Of a DNA stretch of 64,000 nucleotides, positions 36,332 through 49,300 are shown piece by piece. Each line of letters begins with the position of its first letter. Positions within the stretch are counted from its first letter, which is position 1. The position numbers and the translations under genes are program-made. Below the pieces are notes generated by a model, which saw only the letters and a program-made list of their open reading frames with translations, ran no database searches and was not told the origin of the DNA. This stretch comes from Drechslerella dactyloides (Eukaryota; Ascomycota; Orbiliomycetes; Orbiliales; Orbiliaceae), in NCBI GenBank assembly GCA_020064725.1, contig JAGTWJ010000002.1, positions 2,418,001 through 2,482,000 on the forward strand, given 5' to 3'.

Positions 36332-38617
36332 CTACAAGTCCTCTCTGCTGACTCCCACGGCCTTCAGCGCAGAGCGTCGTACCGGTGCAGGCTTCCGCTC
36401 GCTCTTGTACTCGTTGAGCCGTAGACATGCGATATCATGGCTTGCGACGGCCATTGAGAAAAATTTGCCAAAGGTGCCCTATGGTATTACACGTCCCATT
36501 AATATCTCCACTGTATACATACTGGCTTCGTGTGTGGGCTTTTGACTTACGATGTCCTTGCCGGTCCACATGTCGTGGACGGTGTATTGCTTCGCGGGAT
36601 CGAGGCCGGGAACCTCGGCGAAGTCGACGCGCTTGAGGGTTGCGTGGTCGAGGGTGTTGAGCATGAAGACGTGGAGGCCGAGAGTCGAATTTCCCGAGTA
36701 GAATTCTGCGGGGTGCGTTTGGTTCCTGTAGTATAGTATGCATTCCAGTGCATTAGCTCACAATGTATTAATTTTCCGTGCCCTTTCCCCGGGAGGAACG
36801 CAATGGCGTATATGTGAAGGAGGAATATGAAGGGTTCAATTGTTTCGTACCAAGTCCAGTCGGGGTTGATACCCCATTTATACGGCCGCGCGGGCCCGCC
36901 AAACACGGGGTCCTGGTTGAACGCGATGAGCTCCTTGTTCTTCAGAGTCTTGAGTGCCGCGGGCGAGATTTTGTCCAGCGGCGTCCCGATGAGCAGTGGG
37001 GACTTGAGGATCGCCCAGAGGGCGAAGTGGGAGCGGTCTTCGGCGTCGGTGAGGCCGTTGCCGACTTCGAGCATGTCCATGTCGCCGTGGCCCCAGAAAT
37101 TTGTGTAGTCGAGGTAGAAGAGGGCGTGGTTTAGGATGGGCACTGCGTAAGTCGCCCGTTAGCTGGTTTTGCACGACTTATGGCACCGAATGCATGAGAT
37201 AGCACTTACTGATGCCCCAGCGGATGAAATCCGAGTTTCCGGTCCATGCTGTGAATATTGTTAGTGAGTTTTCAGCCTGTGCAATAATAACTGATAGCTA
37301 GAGCGGTATGACATGGCGGGATATACGCACTAGGTTGAATGTCACCCCACCTGTAGATATTCGCAAACTTGGTTAGCAGCTGTTTTGTGTATTTGCGATG
37401 CGTGCGCATCCATGTCGATTCCGCGATGGGTCTATTTTCGTATCTCGTGCACTTACATTCTCCAGCTCTGACCCGTCTGGTTGCCCCATCGCTCTACACG
37501 TGCGTGGCCCCAATTGCACATCCCGAACTGTATCATTCGTTCCTGCTTCTTGAGCGCATCTCGCATCATGCGGTATCGCTCGGCGGACCGGGAGGTGGAG
37601 TAGTCGTAGCCCGCAGGTACCGGTCCTGATCTGACATCGTTGAAGCTATATGGGAAAGAGTTTGTGTTAGCATTGATTTTCATGGTCAAGCAGCTCGTTG
37701 GTGGATGGCGAGCTGTAGGGTATATGTGTGGGATTGTGGGCATACTCTTGTATGGGGCTCCACCATTCGGGCGCCCAGGGGTGTTCGTCCTCTTCTTCTT
37801 TAGGGAAGAAGCTGTATATAGCGTCTGAGTGTCAGCGCGCCATATGAGTCGCAACTTGCCACTTTTCATTGCAAATCGTCGCTGGGTATCGGTGGGTGAA
37901 GTTTGTGCTCGTACCAATTGTCATATTTTAAGTCTTTGCGCGGGTATTAGTCTATGTATGGTGTTCTTTATTGAATCAAGTTTAAGGCTGGACTTACAGT
38001 CAATACCCCAATCTGAGAACGTCTTCGCATCGATCTCCTCATCTGATAATCGTTAGTATTGAATCCTCCAATATGCATGCGCGTCGCGTTCCTTATCGAT
38101 AGCCGGGACTAGCTAACTTACAATCCATGCTGCCGGGATACGAAGCGCAGGTCTTCGTGCCTCGATCCGAATAGATCCCCAGCTTCAGTCCCATAGCATG
38201 AACTTTGTCCGCTAGTCCTGAGATTCCGTCGGGAAACTTCTTATAGTCGACTGCGATTCTATTATCTTTATCCCGCCAGATTTTCTTATCCGACCAGCCG
38301 TCTAGGTAAATACCGAACCTGTTATTACTAATGATTCAAAGCTGAGCATACATATAGCATAGAATGGCTTGCGTACCATCGATATTGACGTATGTGTACC
38401 CCAGGTCCCTCAATCCGAGGTCAACAATCTCGCGCGCCGCGGTGAGGAATTTCTCCTCATTGATTTTCTCGAGGAAGGCGTTCCACGAGTTGAAGCCCAT
38501 TGCCGGCAGGCGGCCTTCATTGGTGTTTTCGATCTCGAGGCATTGGGCTCCCGTTGCAGCTAGAACCGTGGCTACAAACGCAGATAGCTTCCGTGTCCGC
38601 GACATTGTTCGTGCCAT
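36332..38617 (-). CDS. Secreted GH27 alpha-galactosidase
   Basis: Eleven minus-strand exons: 38617-38377, 38301-38122, 38042-37998, 37933-37915, 37811-37746, 37645-37457, 37350-37331, 37248-37210, 37142-36851, 36725-36551 and 36478-36332. They give 470 residues. A signal peptide (KLSAFVATVLAATGAQC) precedes the catalytic barrel. GH27 marks: GRLPAMGFNSWNAF, GYTYVNIDDGWSDKK, GLKLGIYSDRGTKTCASYPGS, GIDYLKYDNC with nucleophile Asp160, SWRMWGDI with acid/base Asp250, HFALWAILKSPLLIGTPL and INPDWTWNQTHPAEFYSG. The C-terminal all-beta domain ends in VASHDIACLRL. The 90-residue spacing of the two aspartates suits fungal enzymes with a loop insertion. It removes terminal alpha-galactose from oligosaccharides or galactomannan outside the cell. 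Exons of 19, 20 and 39 nt make automated models likely to fail here. The exon at 37933 uses an AAG acceptor. Confidence 0.9.
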
Positions 38618-39690
38618 TGTCTATACAGCTTTGTTGGAATTCGAGGCGTGGCGCGTTGAACGAGAATAGTAGGCGATCCGAAGGTCGATGCAATGAGTCG
38701 CGAGCTCCAGATTCAAAAATTTATTCCCGTCAATTCGCCAGGATACTGTCCTGGGGTCCGTTATTTATTGCGGGCACGCGCACGGGTAATCATGTTATAG
38801 GTTGTGGTGATATCGACCCTAAAAGCGGAAGGACGACCGTTACGTGCATACTGCTCGGCAGCACTGATGCCGAAACGTCGAGCGAGAGATTCTCCGGACG
38901 CGAGCCGAGTCGTGCCATGCAAATTGAGCATTCTTGAGAATACCGTCTGGGGAAATGCGCAATTTCCGCACCGCTTGTTTCGCTTCTGGGCAGCTGGCCA
39001 GTTTCTCTTCTTGTCATTTAGCCTAAGCTGAAGCTCAGTGGCGAGATATAGTATGACCGGGCCCTGATGACCGGATGGGAAGGAGGCAACATCTACCAGG
39101 CAAAATAAAGCCGTGGCCTTGGCTATTAATCAAAACGGCTCGATTGATAACCTCGGAAGCAATCATCTAGTGTTTAAGTTTATGCTGTACGAGTTAGCAT
39201 ATATAAGTAGCTTCGCGAATTGGCGAATTCGATCTGGAGACATGGATCATACGTACCTGAGGATGAGTGGCATGCTAGGCAGAATCCTCTTCAGGACCTC
39301 GATCCGTTATTCTACAACACATATCACATACATTCAATTGACGTAGAGAAAGCGGACGATTGTGGATGTTTGTATTGAATCTAATACTTCCGATTACGGT
39401 GGAGAGGAGCGCTAGATCTATAAAGCTGAAGCAGTAGCATTACATTATTAAGTGAGAAAAGCGGCGTATACGTACGGGTAAGAGACTTTGGGTATCAACA
39501 AGAAAGGAGAGAGTAATATACAATTCAGGGCATTATCAATGATCATGATAGTAGAGATTCAGAAATAGCAGAGATGTAGAAACTGTATCAAACGCCTGGA
39601 TCCCAAAGCTAAGCTTCCAGTGTCGTCAAACGCCTGTCATGTCTGACGCTGAAACAAAAACCGGCCGGCAGCAAACATAGCCGTCTGCAA
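38618..39690. other. Upstream region of the alpha-galactosidase and 3' region of the next gene
   Basis: This 1.07 kb gap holds the alpha-galactosidase promoter at its left side. No gene is seen, and no operator can be assigned with confidence. Confidence 0.5.
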
Positions 39691-40080
39691 TCAGGTAGAC
39701 TTGCTACTCTCAGGGCTCTCGAAAGCTCCTTCCTCTTCCACCTCTTTGTCCGGGAAGAACCTTCTCATAAAGAGCTTGAAATAAAAGATCGTCTCCATTG
39801 TCCCAATGATGCTTAATGCGATGATTAGAACGATCTTGACCGTTCTCGACGCGCCCAGCTCTTTCCAATTGATTTTGGGCATCTCATGGCTGACTTCCTG
39901 GGGGTTGTGCCTTTGAGGGCTTCCCTGGGAGCTGAATTGTCTTGACTTTTGGGGGCTTGTTCGAAAGGCGACGGCGAGGGGCGTTTGTGCCTTAAGGCTG
40001 CGCGTGTGGATGTATCTCGGAAGCCCCGAGACATGGGACTGGAGGTAGCTAGGTTTGATGGCCCGAAGGAGGGTAGCCAT
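39691..40080 (-). CDS. Small single-pass, probably mitochondrial, membrane protein
   Basis: A 129-residue intronless protein starting at the ATG at 40080. The N-terminal about 60 residues are basic and Ser/Arg-rich without acids (MATLLRAIKPSYLQSHVSGL, then PRYIHTRSLKAQ), like a mitochondrial presequence. After a polar linker comes INWKELGASRTVKIV, one hydrophobic segment (about residues 84-104, VLIIALSIIGTMETIFYFKLF), basic MRRFFPDKE and an acidic tail. The layout matches a family of small uncharacterised fungal mitochondrial membrane proteins that I know only by appearance. A role in the inner membrane is inferred from topology. The frame extends upstream to 40170, but without an ATG that improves the targeting signal. 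Confidence 0.7.
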   Translation of the reverse strand: MATLLRAIKPSYLQSHVSGLPRYIHTRSLKAQTPLAVAFRTSPQKSRQFSSQGSPQRHNPQEVSHEMPKINWKELGASRTVKIVLIIALSIIGTMETIFYFKLFMRRFFPDKEVEEEGAFESPESSKST

Positions 40081-40959
40081 GACGGTAAGGGAAGCTAGGA
40101 GGGGATCCCGGCTGGAATCTAGAACCCGCTTTAATGAAGATGTGCGATCAGGATATCGAGCTTGGGGCACTCGATTGGATTTGTGAAGCGGCTAGAATGC
40201 CAGTGGAGGATTGTTGGATATTTTGAGTTGTCTTGAGATTGGAAAAGCTGTCCGGTCTGCTCCGAAGCGAAACCTCAGTAAGATTGAAGGTTTGCCCAAG
40301 TCTCATCTGATGGCTTTATACGCACGGAGGATGGCCTGGATTCCGCGGACGCCGTGACTGCGCCGCTGAGAAGGCCGGTATTCCGTCGGGAAACCTGGTG
40401 ATGCTTTGGAGTCATAGCTCGGACGTCACGATGCATCGTAACACTATCGACTTTAGAAGCTCGATTTTGACGCTTCGCCATACATTACGAACATCCCATA
40501 CCATGCATTCATCTTTTCAGCAACTCCTCACATTCGCATTGACAAACGGTCCTCAGCCAAGCGGCCGCGGGGTGGGATGATGTGCTTGGATCCAGACCTG
40601 ACAGCCGAGGCATCTGGCAAAATTCGGGCTAGTTTCAAAGCAAAAGGTAAGATGGCGGCGGAGCGCATTAGTAATCGCATGAACTCTGTCTGCTTCCTAG
40701 GCCTTCGATATCGCTTTCCTTCAAAAGTAGATGAAGCCTGCGCAGCTCACCAGCCTGGTCGCCCCTCTGCCCTGATCCGATCCATTTGAAATTCAGATTA
40801 TTATGTCAGCACAGTCTAGCCGACGGCCCACTTAAGCGTCGCGGCATCTCTGGAGCCCGAAGTCAGGATCAGAATCTCACCAGCGCCTCGTATTTGAAAA
40901 TTCTCGACGTTGGTTTCGCAGTTCTCCTATATACAAAGCAGACACAACGGCCCGGCGAC
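40081..40959. other. Divergent promoter region, small membrane protein / Zn2Cys6 factor
   Basis: 879 bp between two divergent starts. Open frames of up to 70 codons have no recognisable content. Confidence 0.5.
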
Positions 40960-43635
40960 ATGGCGATTGAACGGTCGGCGACGGCATCCGCGGGTATCAC
41001 CAAGAAGAAACCTATGAGCGGTCGCATCAAGGTGCCCGCATGCACATCGTGCCACTCGAGGTATGTACCGCCCGCCGTTCCCAACCCTGCGACGTCGCGA
41101 CACCATCCCGCGCTGTCCTCCCCGCTAACGTGTACCCGGCGCTCCGGATTCTAGGAAAATAAAAGTAGCTACCACCGTTTCCTCGTATATACCCGATGCA
41201 TAAGTGAAAGATGCGCCTAACACAAACCGTATGGAAACGATAGTGCGATCGAACTCGGCCATGCCAGAATTGCGTTCGCTATGGAGTGGATTGCACGTCG
41301 GCGGAAGACGACATCGCCTACCCCTCCAGTTCCAACGTTGAGTCGTCCGATTTACAGGCGCTGAAAGACCGGATTGCGCATCTCGAAAGCCTCCTCACAA
41401 AGCAAGCGACCGGTGGCACGAATGGCTCTTCGACAACGCCGTCCCTGAGTCCCGATACCCCCATATCTACGAGCTCGCGGAGTGAGCCCCAAACGCCTTC
41501 GACTTCGTTTGATTCTCGGGATAAGCCGGTACGTTGACTATATAAACTTGGTCATTTGAAAGAATATGGGCGCTGATGTGGAGGATGTAGGGCTGTCCCA
41601 TGACTACTTCGAAATCGAATGGCGGTTCCAGCTTTGGCGTCTGGGAACTTACAGTTGAACCGCGCCACATGAAGTCTCTCCCTGGACTGCTCAAGGATGA
41701 ATTACCGCCGGTCAAATTCTTCCCCAAACAAGACAGTGTCAAGTATCTGGCCTCCTGGGTCAGAGGAACCTTTCTCAGGAAACGGTACACTTATCTGGAC
41801 GAACTCATGGATACCTTCAATCAGGTGTACCCTCCAGGGATGGCGGATACTGAGACACCGACAGTCCCCGCGACGAGTTTAACCTTGGGACTGTATCTGG
41901 CGCTCTGTTCGGGGATGTATCCGGATAGTTTCAAGGCGTTCTCGGCGTACTTGCTCGTGAAGCCAAGCTTGAGGCTACTATGGTCGCAACTCGCCTTGGA
42001 GACACTGGACATGATGCTCATGGAGGTATCCTTTCTCACAACGACGGGGAGGTTAGACGAAGGTTGGTCGCCACCGAGCGGTCCTGAGTCGCCAGATTGT
42101 TAAGAATAGATGGCTAAGATGGTGTTTGTAGGCTACTTTTGCACCGGGTCGGCCGTTAGAGTTGCCCAAGCTCTCGGCTTGCATGTTGTTGTCTCGGCTG
42201 CGACCCAGGGTCTCGATGAGGTCGGTGTGGACAAGGCTCGATTGCTATGGTGGGAAGTATATGTAAGCACCCAATGTTCGCATCCATTGGTCTATTTGTT
42301 CTGCGCCATTCTAACATACTCTTCCATTGTAGTGCTATGATCGCTGGTACTCGCTGGCGACAGGACGTCCTCTCGTCATCAGAGACAAGGTATTATCAAT
42401 TATGTTCAGTCCGTGCCGGTGTGATATGAATCTCATCTAATTGCCTCCACTCCTAGGACTGCAATGTTCCTTGGCCAACCTTTGTATACCGACCTAAGAG
42501 TGTCGAAACTCCGTACTGGCAACCCGACTTCTGGAAAGCGAAGATACGATTGGCCGAAATCACCGGGAAGATCACATCGAAGCTCCAGAAGCCGTCGCAA
42601 AAGGATCTACCATCCTACTACGCTGCGTCGTGTAGAAATCCCTTCCGTCCGCCCCCAGAGCATGTTGGCGCAAGACTCAATGAAGAACTATATAACCTCG
42701 CGAAGGACCTACCGCAGGCGTTGCAGGACCCGGTCACGTTCGTACCAGCGCTCTACTTGGCGCTAAAATTCCAGAGCGCAAAGATGATGCTGTTCCGAAG
42801 CTTTCTGCACCACCAGGATTCCACAATCAGAACACAAGCGCAGGAGGAAGTTTTTGCGTCGGCTCTCAAGGTTACAAGGCTCTGTTACGAAGGCAGAGAT
42901 GCGCTCAAGCAATTAACTTGTGGCACGATCTCCATGATTCTCCTAACTTGCGCCGTCGCACTCGCCAGCTACACGAAAGCTCACAAGGGCAACGAATCAG
43001 CGAGGGCAAAGGAGGCAAGAGAGGCATTCGAAACCCTGAAGACCAGCCTACGGTGTATGGACAAGGACGATGTAAACGGCCCAATCAACAGTCTACACAT
43101 GAAGAACAGCGAGGCGATGAGAAAGCTACAAGCATTCCTCGAACCGACCAGCGTTACTCCGACACCGACTAGCCCCAGCCAAGCGTCACCACACCCCGCG
43201 AGCATCAGAAGCACCATGTTTAGCACCCCAAGCTCATCAGCGGCGGATCCTATGCAAATGGATACCAGCTATGAGACCACCACTAGCAATGGAGGATACA
43301 GCGCCACGCCGACGACTGCGGCTGGATCCCCTGAAACTGCGGCGGGCGCAACTGCAATGCTGCCTCCGCAACAGACTCCCAATATGGGGGCGCCCTACTA
43401 CGTCGATCAAATGGTCAAGGTCTCCGCGCCACAGGCACACCAAGGCTTCTACGGGCACCCAATGATGACGCAGCCTCAGCCGATTGATTACAACTTTTAC
43501 AATCCGGACAACTACAATCCGGATCTCGAGTTCGGGCACCTTGTTGATCCGTTCTCTGAGGCATTTTTCGCAGAGCTCACGAGCTTGAGCGAACAGAACA
43601 TAACGCCGGACGACTGGACAAGGTTGTTAGCGTAA
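40960..43635 (+). CDS. Zn2Cys6 binuclear-cluster transcription factor
   Basis: Exons 40960-41060, 41155-41164, 41244-41528, 41591-42025, 42110-42262, 42333-42389 and 42457-43635 give 739 residues. The zinc cluster is complete at Cys 28, 31, 38, 44, 47 and 54 (ACTSCHSR, KIKC, DRTRPCQNC, VRYGVDC) with the C-x2-C-x6-C-x5-C-x2-C-x6-C spacing. It is spread over three exons, one of only 10 nt. A linker and short coiled coil follow (DLQALKDRIAHLESLLTK, about 68-85). The middle homology region carries GSAVRVAQALGLHVVV, KARLLWWEVYCYDRWYSLA and GRPLVIRDKDCNVPWP, the usual fungal-specific regulator domain. The C-terminus is Ser/Thr/Pro- and Asn/Tyr-rich with an acidic end, probably an activation domain. 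It acts in the nucleus; targets are unknown. Neighbouring carbohydrate, amidase and P450 genes are possible but unsupported targets. Confidence 0.87.
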
Positions 43636-44832
43636 GGTAGATGTAGTAGTGATCGATTGGGTGATTCTCGGATGGCGTTCTGTTCGGAGTTGATGTGGCG
43701 GCGTTATCGCGAACTCGGCTGCGGAGATTGGCGAGGCTTTCCTTCGTGGCAGCATCGTCGGTTGGCTGATTTTATCTTGCGATGTCTATACGCAGGTTTT
43801 TACTAGTAGTTTCGCAAGGGTGTGCGTGGGATAGCGCTGTATTATTCTTAGGGCGCTGCGGTTCTTTTGGCTTGTAAAAGTATGTTGCGTCGATCTGTAT
43901 ATAGTATATTATCGTAGTTCTTGAGTACTTTTGGTAGCTAGCGAGCTGAATTTAAAGTTACTAACGTTCCTGAAATGCATACGTAAGGGCGCGTCATTCT
44001 ATCGTAAATATAAATCAACCTCGACTGATTGGTATTTAATTCTAGCAACTTTTTCACAAACCTTCAACGCCGTTGCCATTCACCGATCTATCTCCGGGGC
44101 TTAATTAAGCACTTGCGCAAGAGCTAGAGTAAATGGAAAATACGATGCAACCTACATACATTGGCAACCAACAATCGAAGATGATATGTGCCGCGTCCAA
44201 CAGTGACCAGGAACATGACACATGCCCGCCCAGGCATACGCGTAAATCGCGCGGAAGATACCCTTGCTGCTGCCTAGCTTGCCGGCCACGCGAGATTCGA
44301 GGCGATTGACTGCATGCAGCAATCGCTAACAGCGGGACGAGTCATAGCTCCTTTCGCGAAAGAGCGATATGATTTCTAACGGTGTTGTAAGTCGTCACTG
44401 ATGTCTCTCTACTTTCAATTTCGAACAGACTTCTCAAGAGATCCCAGCATTGATATCCTAGATGCCATCCGTACTCGAGTATCCAATTATCGACATATTT
44501 ATACTATTGCCTTGAGAAAATACAACAGGATTTGCGTTGGCCTTCGATAGCTGGCTGAAATGATCCAGCTACATACAAGGAGGTTAATTTTCGACTTCAT
44601 ATCGATTTTGAGCTGGAGAATCTCAAATCGTATTGAGGGCACTGTCGGTAGATGGTAACATTGAAATTGAAACCCGGTATACTTGAACTATATCTCCATC
44701 AAGGATATGGTAATCTAACAACCGTATCGGCATATATATATCTTCATACAGAGCCACAGATTCAAACTCAGCGGAAGAGTATCGTAACAGCCCAGCGTCG
44801 CACACGGCCTTCGAATCGCAAGCGTATTTACA
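43636..44832. other. Convergent gap, Zn2Cys6 factor / rhodopsin-domain gene
   Basis: 1.2 kb between 3' ends, AT-rich after about 43.9 kb. No gene or RNA is recognised. Confidence 0.5.
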
Positions 44833-46380
44833 CTACATTGCATATGCGTGCTTATATCGTGCCTCTAGTGCGGGTAGCGGCGGAATAACCCCGGGCAGAG
44901 TGCTATATATAGCGAGCTCCCGCTCCTCGAAACTCCGAAGGCTATCCCTTGCGGTACTCACATTCACCATCGGCCTCTCCGGCTTCAGCGGGGACATTGG
45001 CGGTGACGATAGCATCGTCGACAGTCCACTTTCCAGCTCTACAATGCTATCCGTGCGCGTCCGGCCGGCTGAAGTCGACATTGACTCCTCGGTTTTGACA
45101 CCATACTTCAACGTCCAGCCCCGCAGCGACAGTGACCACCGTTTCCGCGTATACGTCGTAGCATGCGCGGCGTCGCTCTCGCCGGATCCCGATCCCAACC
45201 CTGACCGCCTCTGCCGATGTGTGCTGAACAGTTTCCTGATAGCAGGCAGACAGCATACGAGGATAGCTGTGGTCTCCTCCGCAATAGACCACAGGGCCAC
45301 CCAACGCGGGTCGGACTGAGGGTATGCGCCGGAGCCGCCGGCGTTAATGCGGATTGTGCGCGCGAGGGAGAGGACGACAACGACGAAGCCGAGGCAGAAT
45401 AGGCAGGCGAGGCCGAGTTTTTGGAGGCCGGACATGCGTAGATGGCGGATCAGACGGAGGGGTATGGCCATGACTATTGCCCCAGATAAATTTAAATATC
45501 AGCGCAGCACTGGAATATCGGACGATAGTACTACGTAGGCTTACTTAGAAGGTCGCTGATGATATCTGTCGCTGTAGCGCCGTAGAGTGACGCATTGCTG
45601 CGTACGGTTTGGCGCTGGCATGTAGCTGTCGGCGAAGTAGATAAAATATGCATTAGCCTCAGAGCTGTGTTATGCTGGCGCTTTGCAGAATCGCGGAGAG
45701 CAGATAGTGAGAGATATCCAACCTACTGTCAAAGTATGTGCTAAACGGAATGCACACGAGGAAGAAACCGATAATATTCCCGACGTACGACAGCGCGCAG
45801 AACACAAATGTGAAAATCCACAGCTTACTCCACGACCGCCCTTCTGCCAACCGCTTGTAGAAGAATAGAAATGAAAACTTGACTAGCCATAACGCTGTCA
45901 GGAACCCGATATAGCTGCCGATATAGTATTCGAGCGTGAGCTTGATATAGTCCAGCAGTCCCTGCGGTGACAGGCTGATCTTGATGCTGAGAGGAGCTTC
46001 GACGAGAAAGGTATAGCGAGGGGTGAACAAGCAGCATAGGACGACTTGAACAAGCAGGATGGCACAGGCGATGACGGCTAGCCACTGCAGAGAGTGTCTG
46101 TAATCAGCATTTGCCAATAGCGGTGCTCGACATTAAACTTTTGACTACTTGCGCTTACGTCTTCGGTATGTAGGCCCTTGTTGATCCTTTGCCGGGTATA
46201 GGTTCTTGTCGCAGTTGCAATAAAAGCAACGGCGAATAGTGCGATGAAAGACGCCTTTAGGATTCGAAGTGCGCATGAAATTTCGGTTAGTATCGAGTAC
46301 AACCTCGGCGGGGTTGATCACAGTAGGATAGCCGGGCAATTGCTCTGAGGCATACTTACTGTGTACTGATTTACCATCAT
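44833..46380 (-). CDS. Rhodopsin-domain integral membrane protein (PTH11/SAT4-like)
   Basis: Minus-strand exons 46380-46360, 46254-46159, 46084-45727, 45625-45545 and 45473-44833 give 398 residues. Seven hydrophobic segments can be traced: SFIALFAVAFIATATRTYTR, WLAVIACAILLVQVVL, YYIGSYIGFLTALWLVKFSF, WIFTFVFCALSYVGNIIGFFL, TDIISDLLIMAIPLRLI, LACLFCLGFVVVVLSLARTI and SIAEETTAILVCCLPAIRKLF. The RTYTR after the first segment, TATDIISDLL-IPLRLIRHL in the middle and WSIAEETTAILVCCLPAIR at the end are the family hallmarks. The C-terminal about 130 residues are cytosolic and Ser/Arg/Pro-rich. These proteins are abundant in filamentous ascomycetes and include candidate surface receptors, but the ligand and function are unknown. 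I see no N-terminal CFEM domain. The seven-codon first exon is inferred and could be wrong. Confidence 0.82.
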
Positions 46381-49300
46381 TTTCTTTATGTTCTCGTATA
46401 TACGTGTCTAATGGTTGGACGGCGGGTTCTGTATGTATGAGTAATTGAACCTTCTAAAGTCGTTCGGGAAGCTGCTGCGAGTATTGGAATCGATCTCGAT
46501 CAAGAGCGGGTTTTCGTCAAAGCGGAGAAACAAGGCCTGGGATAGATAACAGTTCTGGATTCATAACACTAAGGAGAAAGTCAAGGAGAGTCGGGTGCCA
46601 TCTGTCGACTCCGCCAGAACCACCATTGAGGCCGCGGTAAGTCAAGGTATTCGACGAGATCTGGCCGCACTGATCGCATATGACCTCGAGATCGGAATCA
46701 ATATCAATTTAGGTAATGCATGTGAGTGCCCGGTAGGATGTGTGCAATGGGAAGGATATAGGATGGAGGAATGTATAGATCTGACGGGGTTTTCTGGATT
46801 ATATGACAACAAATCCGTAGTTCGTACGGGTTCAAGGAGCCTCGTCGAGTTCAGTAGGAAACGAGGCACACACCTCTATGCATGCCAGCGAGATCTCATT
46901 ATTGCACTGCTTTCTCGGCTGTAACAAGCGGCCAGCTCCGCGGAAGCGAATATATGAGCGTGGGACACAAGGAAGCCCGAAGCCGCTAGCGACTGGCGCA
47001 CACGTCGGCCGTATTTACATTTCCTAGCGCTGTTGAAATTTCAAGCCTGCACGCGGATCGGATACGAATCTCTCGTTTGTCGATCTGGCGAATGATGTTC
47101 GATCCCTTTGTTCTACAACTTTTCCCTTCCGCTTTCTTCTTTACCTCAACTTTGTGATCGATGTCGCTGGTTGGATGGGGAGTTAACTAGTCTAGTTTTC
47201 GCGGCATGATAGCCTGCCGTGCTGTTCATGAGTGCCGGGGCGGGTCAAATGGGAAAGCGGGCATACACTGCGATTATGACCTAGGCTGGTTAGTTTGTGT
47301 GACCAAAGGTCGTGGAACCAACATTGCCCATAAGTACATATTCCGTGTATTGAAATTACTGACAAGGATATCTGAGGTGATATGGTTCAAAATGTGATCC
47401 ACTCCGTCCATACGTGCAGGAGTGCACAAATAGATGATCCGCTCCATCGAATTAGAAATCGTGAATGCTGTACTCACTCTACAAATCATTGGTCGGTGAG
47501 ATGGCGCAGTGAAAGCGCATTTTTTTACAGCTGTCATACAGTGCTTCATTCTCTTTTTCAGAACATCCACCGCCAGCCGTGTTCTGTTGGATTTTTTGTC
47601 ACATTTCATCAGACAGCTGTACAGGTAGACAAAGAAACGCTGATGTTACGCGCATGTATATACATATACTTTTCAGGAAGTATTCACATTTCACGATCTG
47701 GAGGCTACTGGTTTTCTTTGTCTTCAATCCTGTTTACAGAGCAAGTTGAGTCACGGGCTATTGATTTGAAATTTGCCATCGCCTCGGATAACTACCCGGC
47801 GGGGGGAGAGGGGTCTAACTCTGGAAAGAAACCAACCAACACCGTGCGGGCAGCATGGCTACGGCACACTGCAGCCCGTGCCGGCCTATCCAGAGCATGA
47901 GCAACAGTCGAATCGACCACGAGGCTATGCTCATGAATGCCGATGTCAAGGCTGACAACGTAGATCAAGCTGCAGTTGATTTACCTGCATCGGAGAGTTG
48001 CGTCCACGAGACTAATATATACGTGCATGTATGGTAAATCGGCGAATTAGAAAGCCCTTGAAATTTAGCATCAGATAACTAGGGAGCTCGAGATTTGGAA
48101 GCTAGGGAGAAAGGCGCGACAAATATTAAATACAGGCGAACGTGACTGGGAAAGTGCCAGTTGTGTCTAGGCCAACCTTCCAGGGAGATAAGACTTCGGG
48201 AATAGTATCCGGGATCCTCCGCTTCAATCACATCAACCCGAATGCCACGGCACATATGGGCTGGATGCCAGGTCTAATTTGCCATGCGATTTTACTAGCA
48301 GCTCTGTCCAGCGGTGTAACACCCTGCAACGGAACTTTCTGCCCGGAAAAGTTTGTAATTTACGTCGATAGGACCACATCAGGCATCGGCTCCTTCCCTG
48401 ACGGGGCTGCCACTGATCTGTCCAATAGTCAGTGATCGGTCTCGTGGACGTAACAGACCATTAATAATTTCGGCCAGATGGTGTTAGCCGCAGCGCGACA
48501 ATGTCTCGTTGACATGCAACATGCCGCGGGCTAACCACCGCTGACAAGTTGGTGTTACACGATATATTCAGTCTAGCCAGCCGTTGCAGCTAGCTTACTG
48601 GATCTTAGCTAACCGCCCTCCGCCAAGTTCTCAAGTCAGCAGCCCCGGGATTTGCTGATCGTCGCACATTTGAACTTCATTTAAATGTCACGGGTTGGCG
48701 GTATATCTGCAAGTACCCTTGCACTTGTCGAGTTTGCGAATATGGCCGGCGCCTAGGCGGGGTAGTTCAGGTTGACAATAATATGATGATGGGCTTATCT
48801 CATTCGAATTCACAGCATACGGGCTTGAGGACTGGATTATGGTGTCATGTTGATATATCATATGCCCGAGACTCTATAATTTGAAATGGGGTAGTTCTCT
48901 AACCGGATGGTCTATCACCATGTATCTTTTATTATCTGGTATTGGAACCCGGAATTTGCTTGAGATTTCGAGACGGGGGAAGTTGAGATTTGTAGAACAT
49001 GGCCGATATCCCAAGCACTCAACTTGGTGTATTGCATTGCGCTCTGGTTCCAAATAATGGGCTCTGCTTTTATTTAAGCTGTGGATAGTTAGTGCGGGGG
49101 CCTGGTATCAGGGCCTGCTACCGTCATGGGCTGGCTCCGTTTTTGTTTTCCATCGGCCAACGTCTTGCACAATTGCGGCGCTATATAGTAGCTAGAGTGC
49201 GAAGGCTTTATTGGAATCTTATCAGAATCCGAACCAAGGTCCGAAGACAGGACTATCAATTTCTTAAGATCTTAAGCCCAAGTTTGTCTACGAGCAGTAC

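Noticed and set aside
47382..47900. 172-codon frame (+)
   Set aside because: Starts at an ATG, but the composition is random-like, with no domain and stop-rich surroundings.
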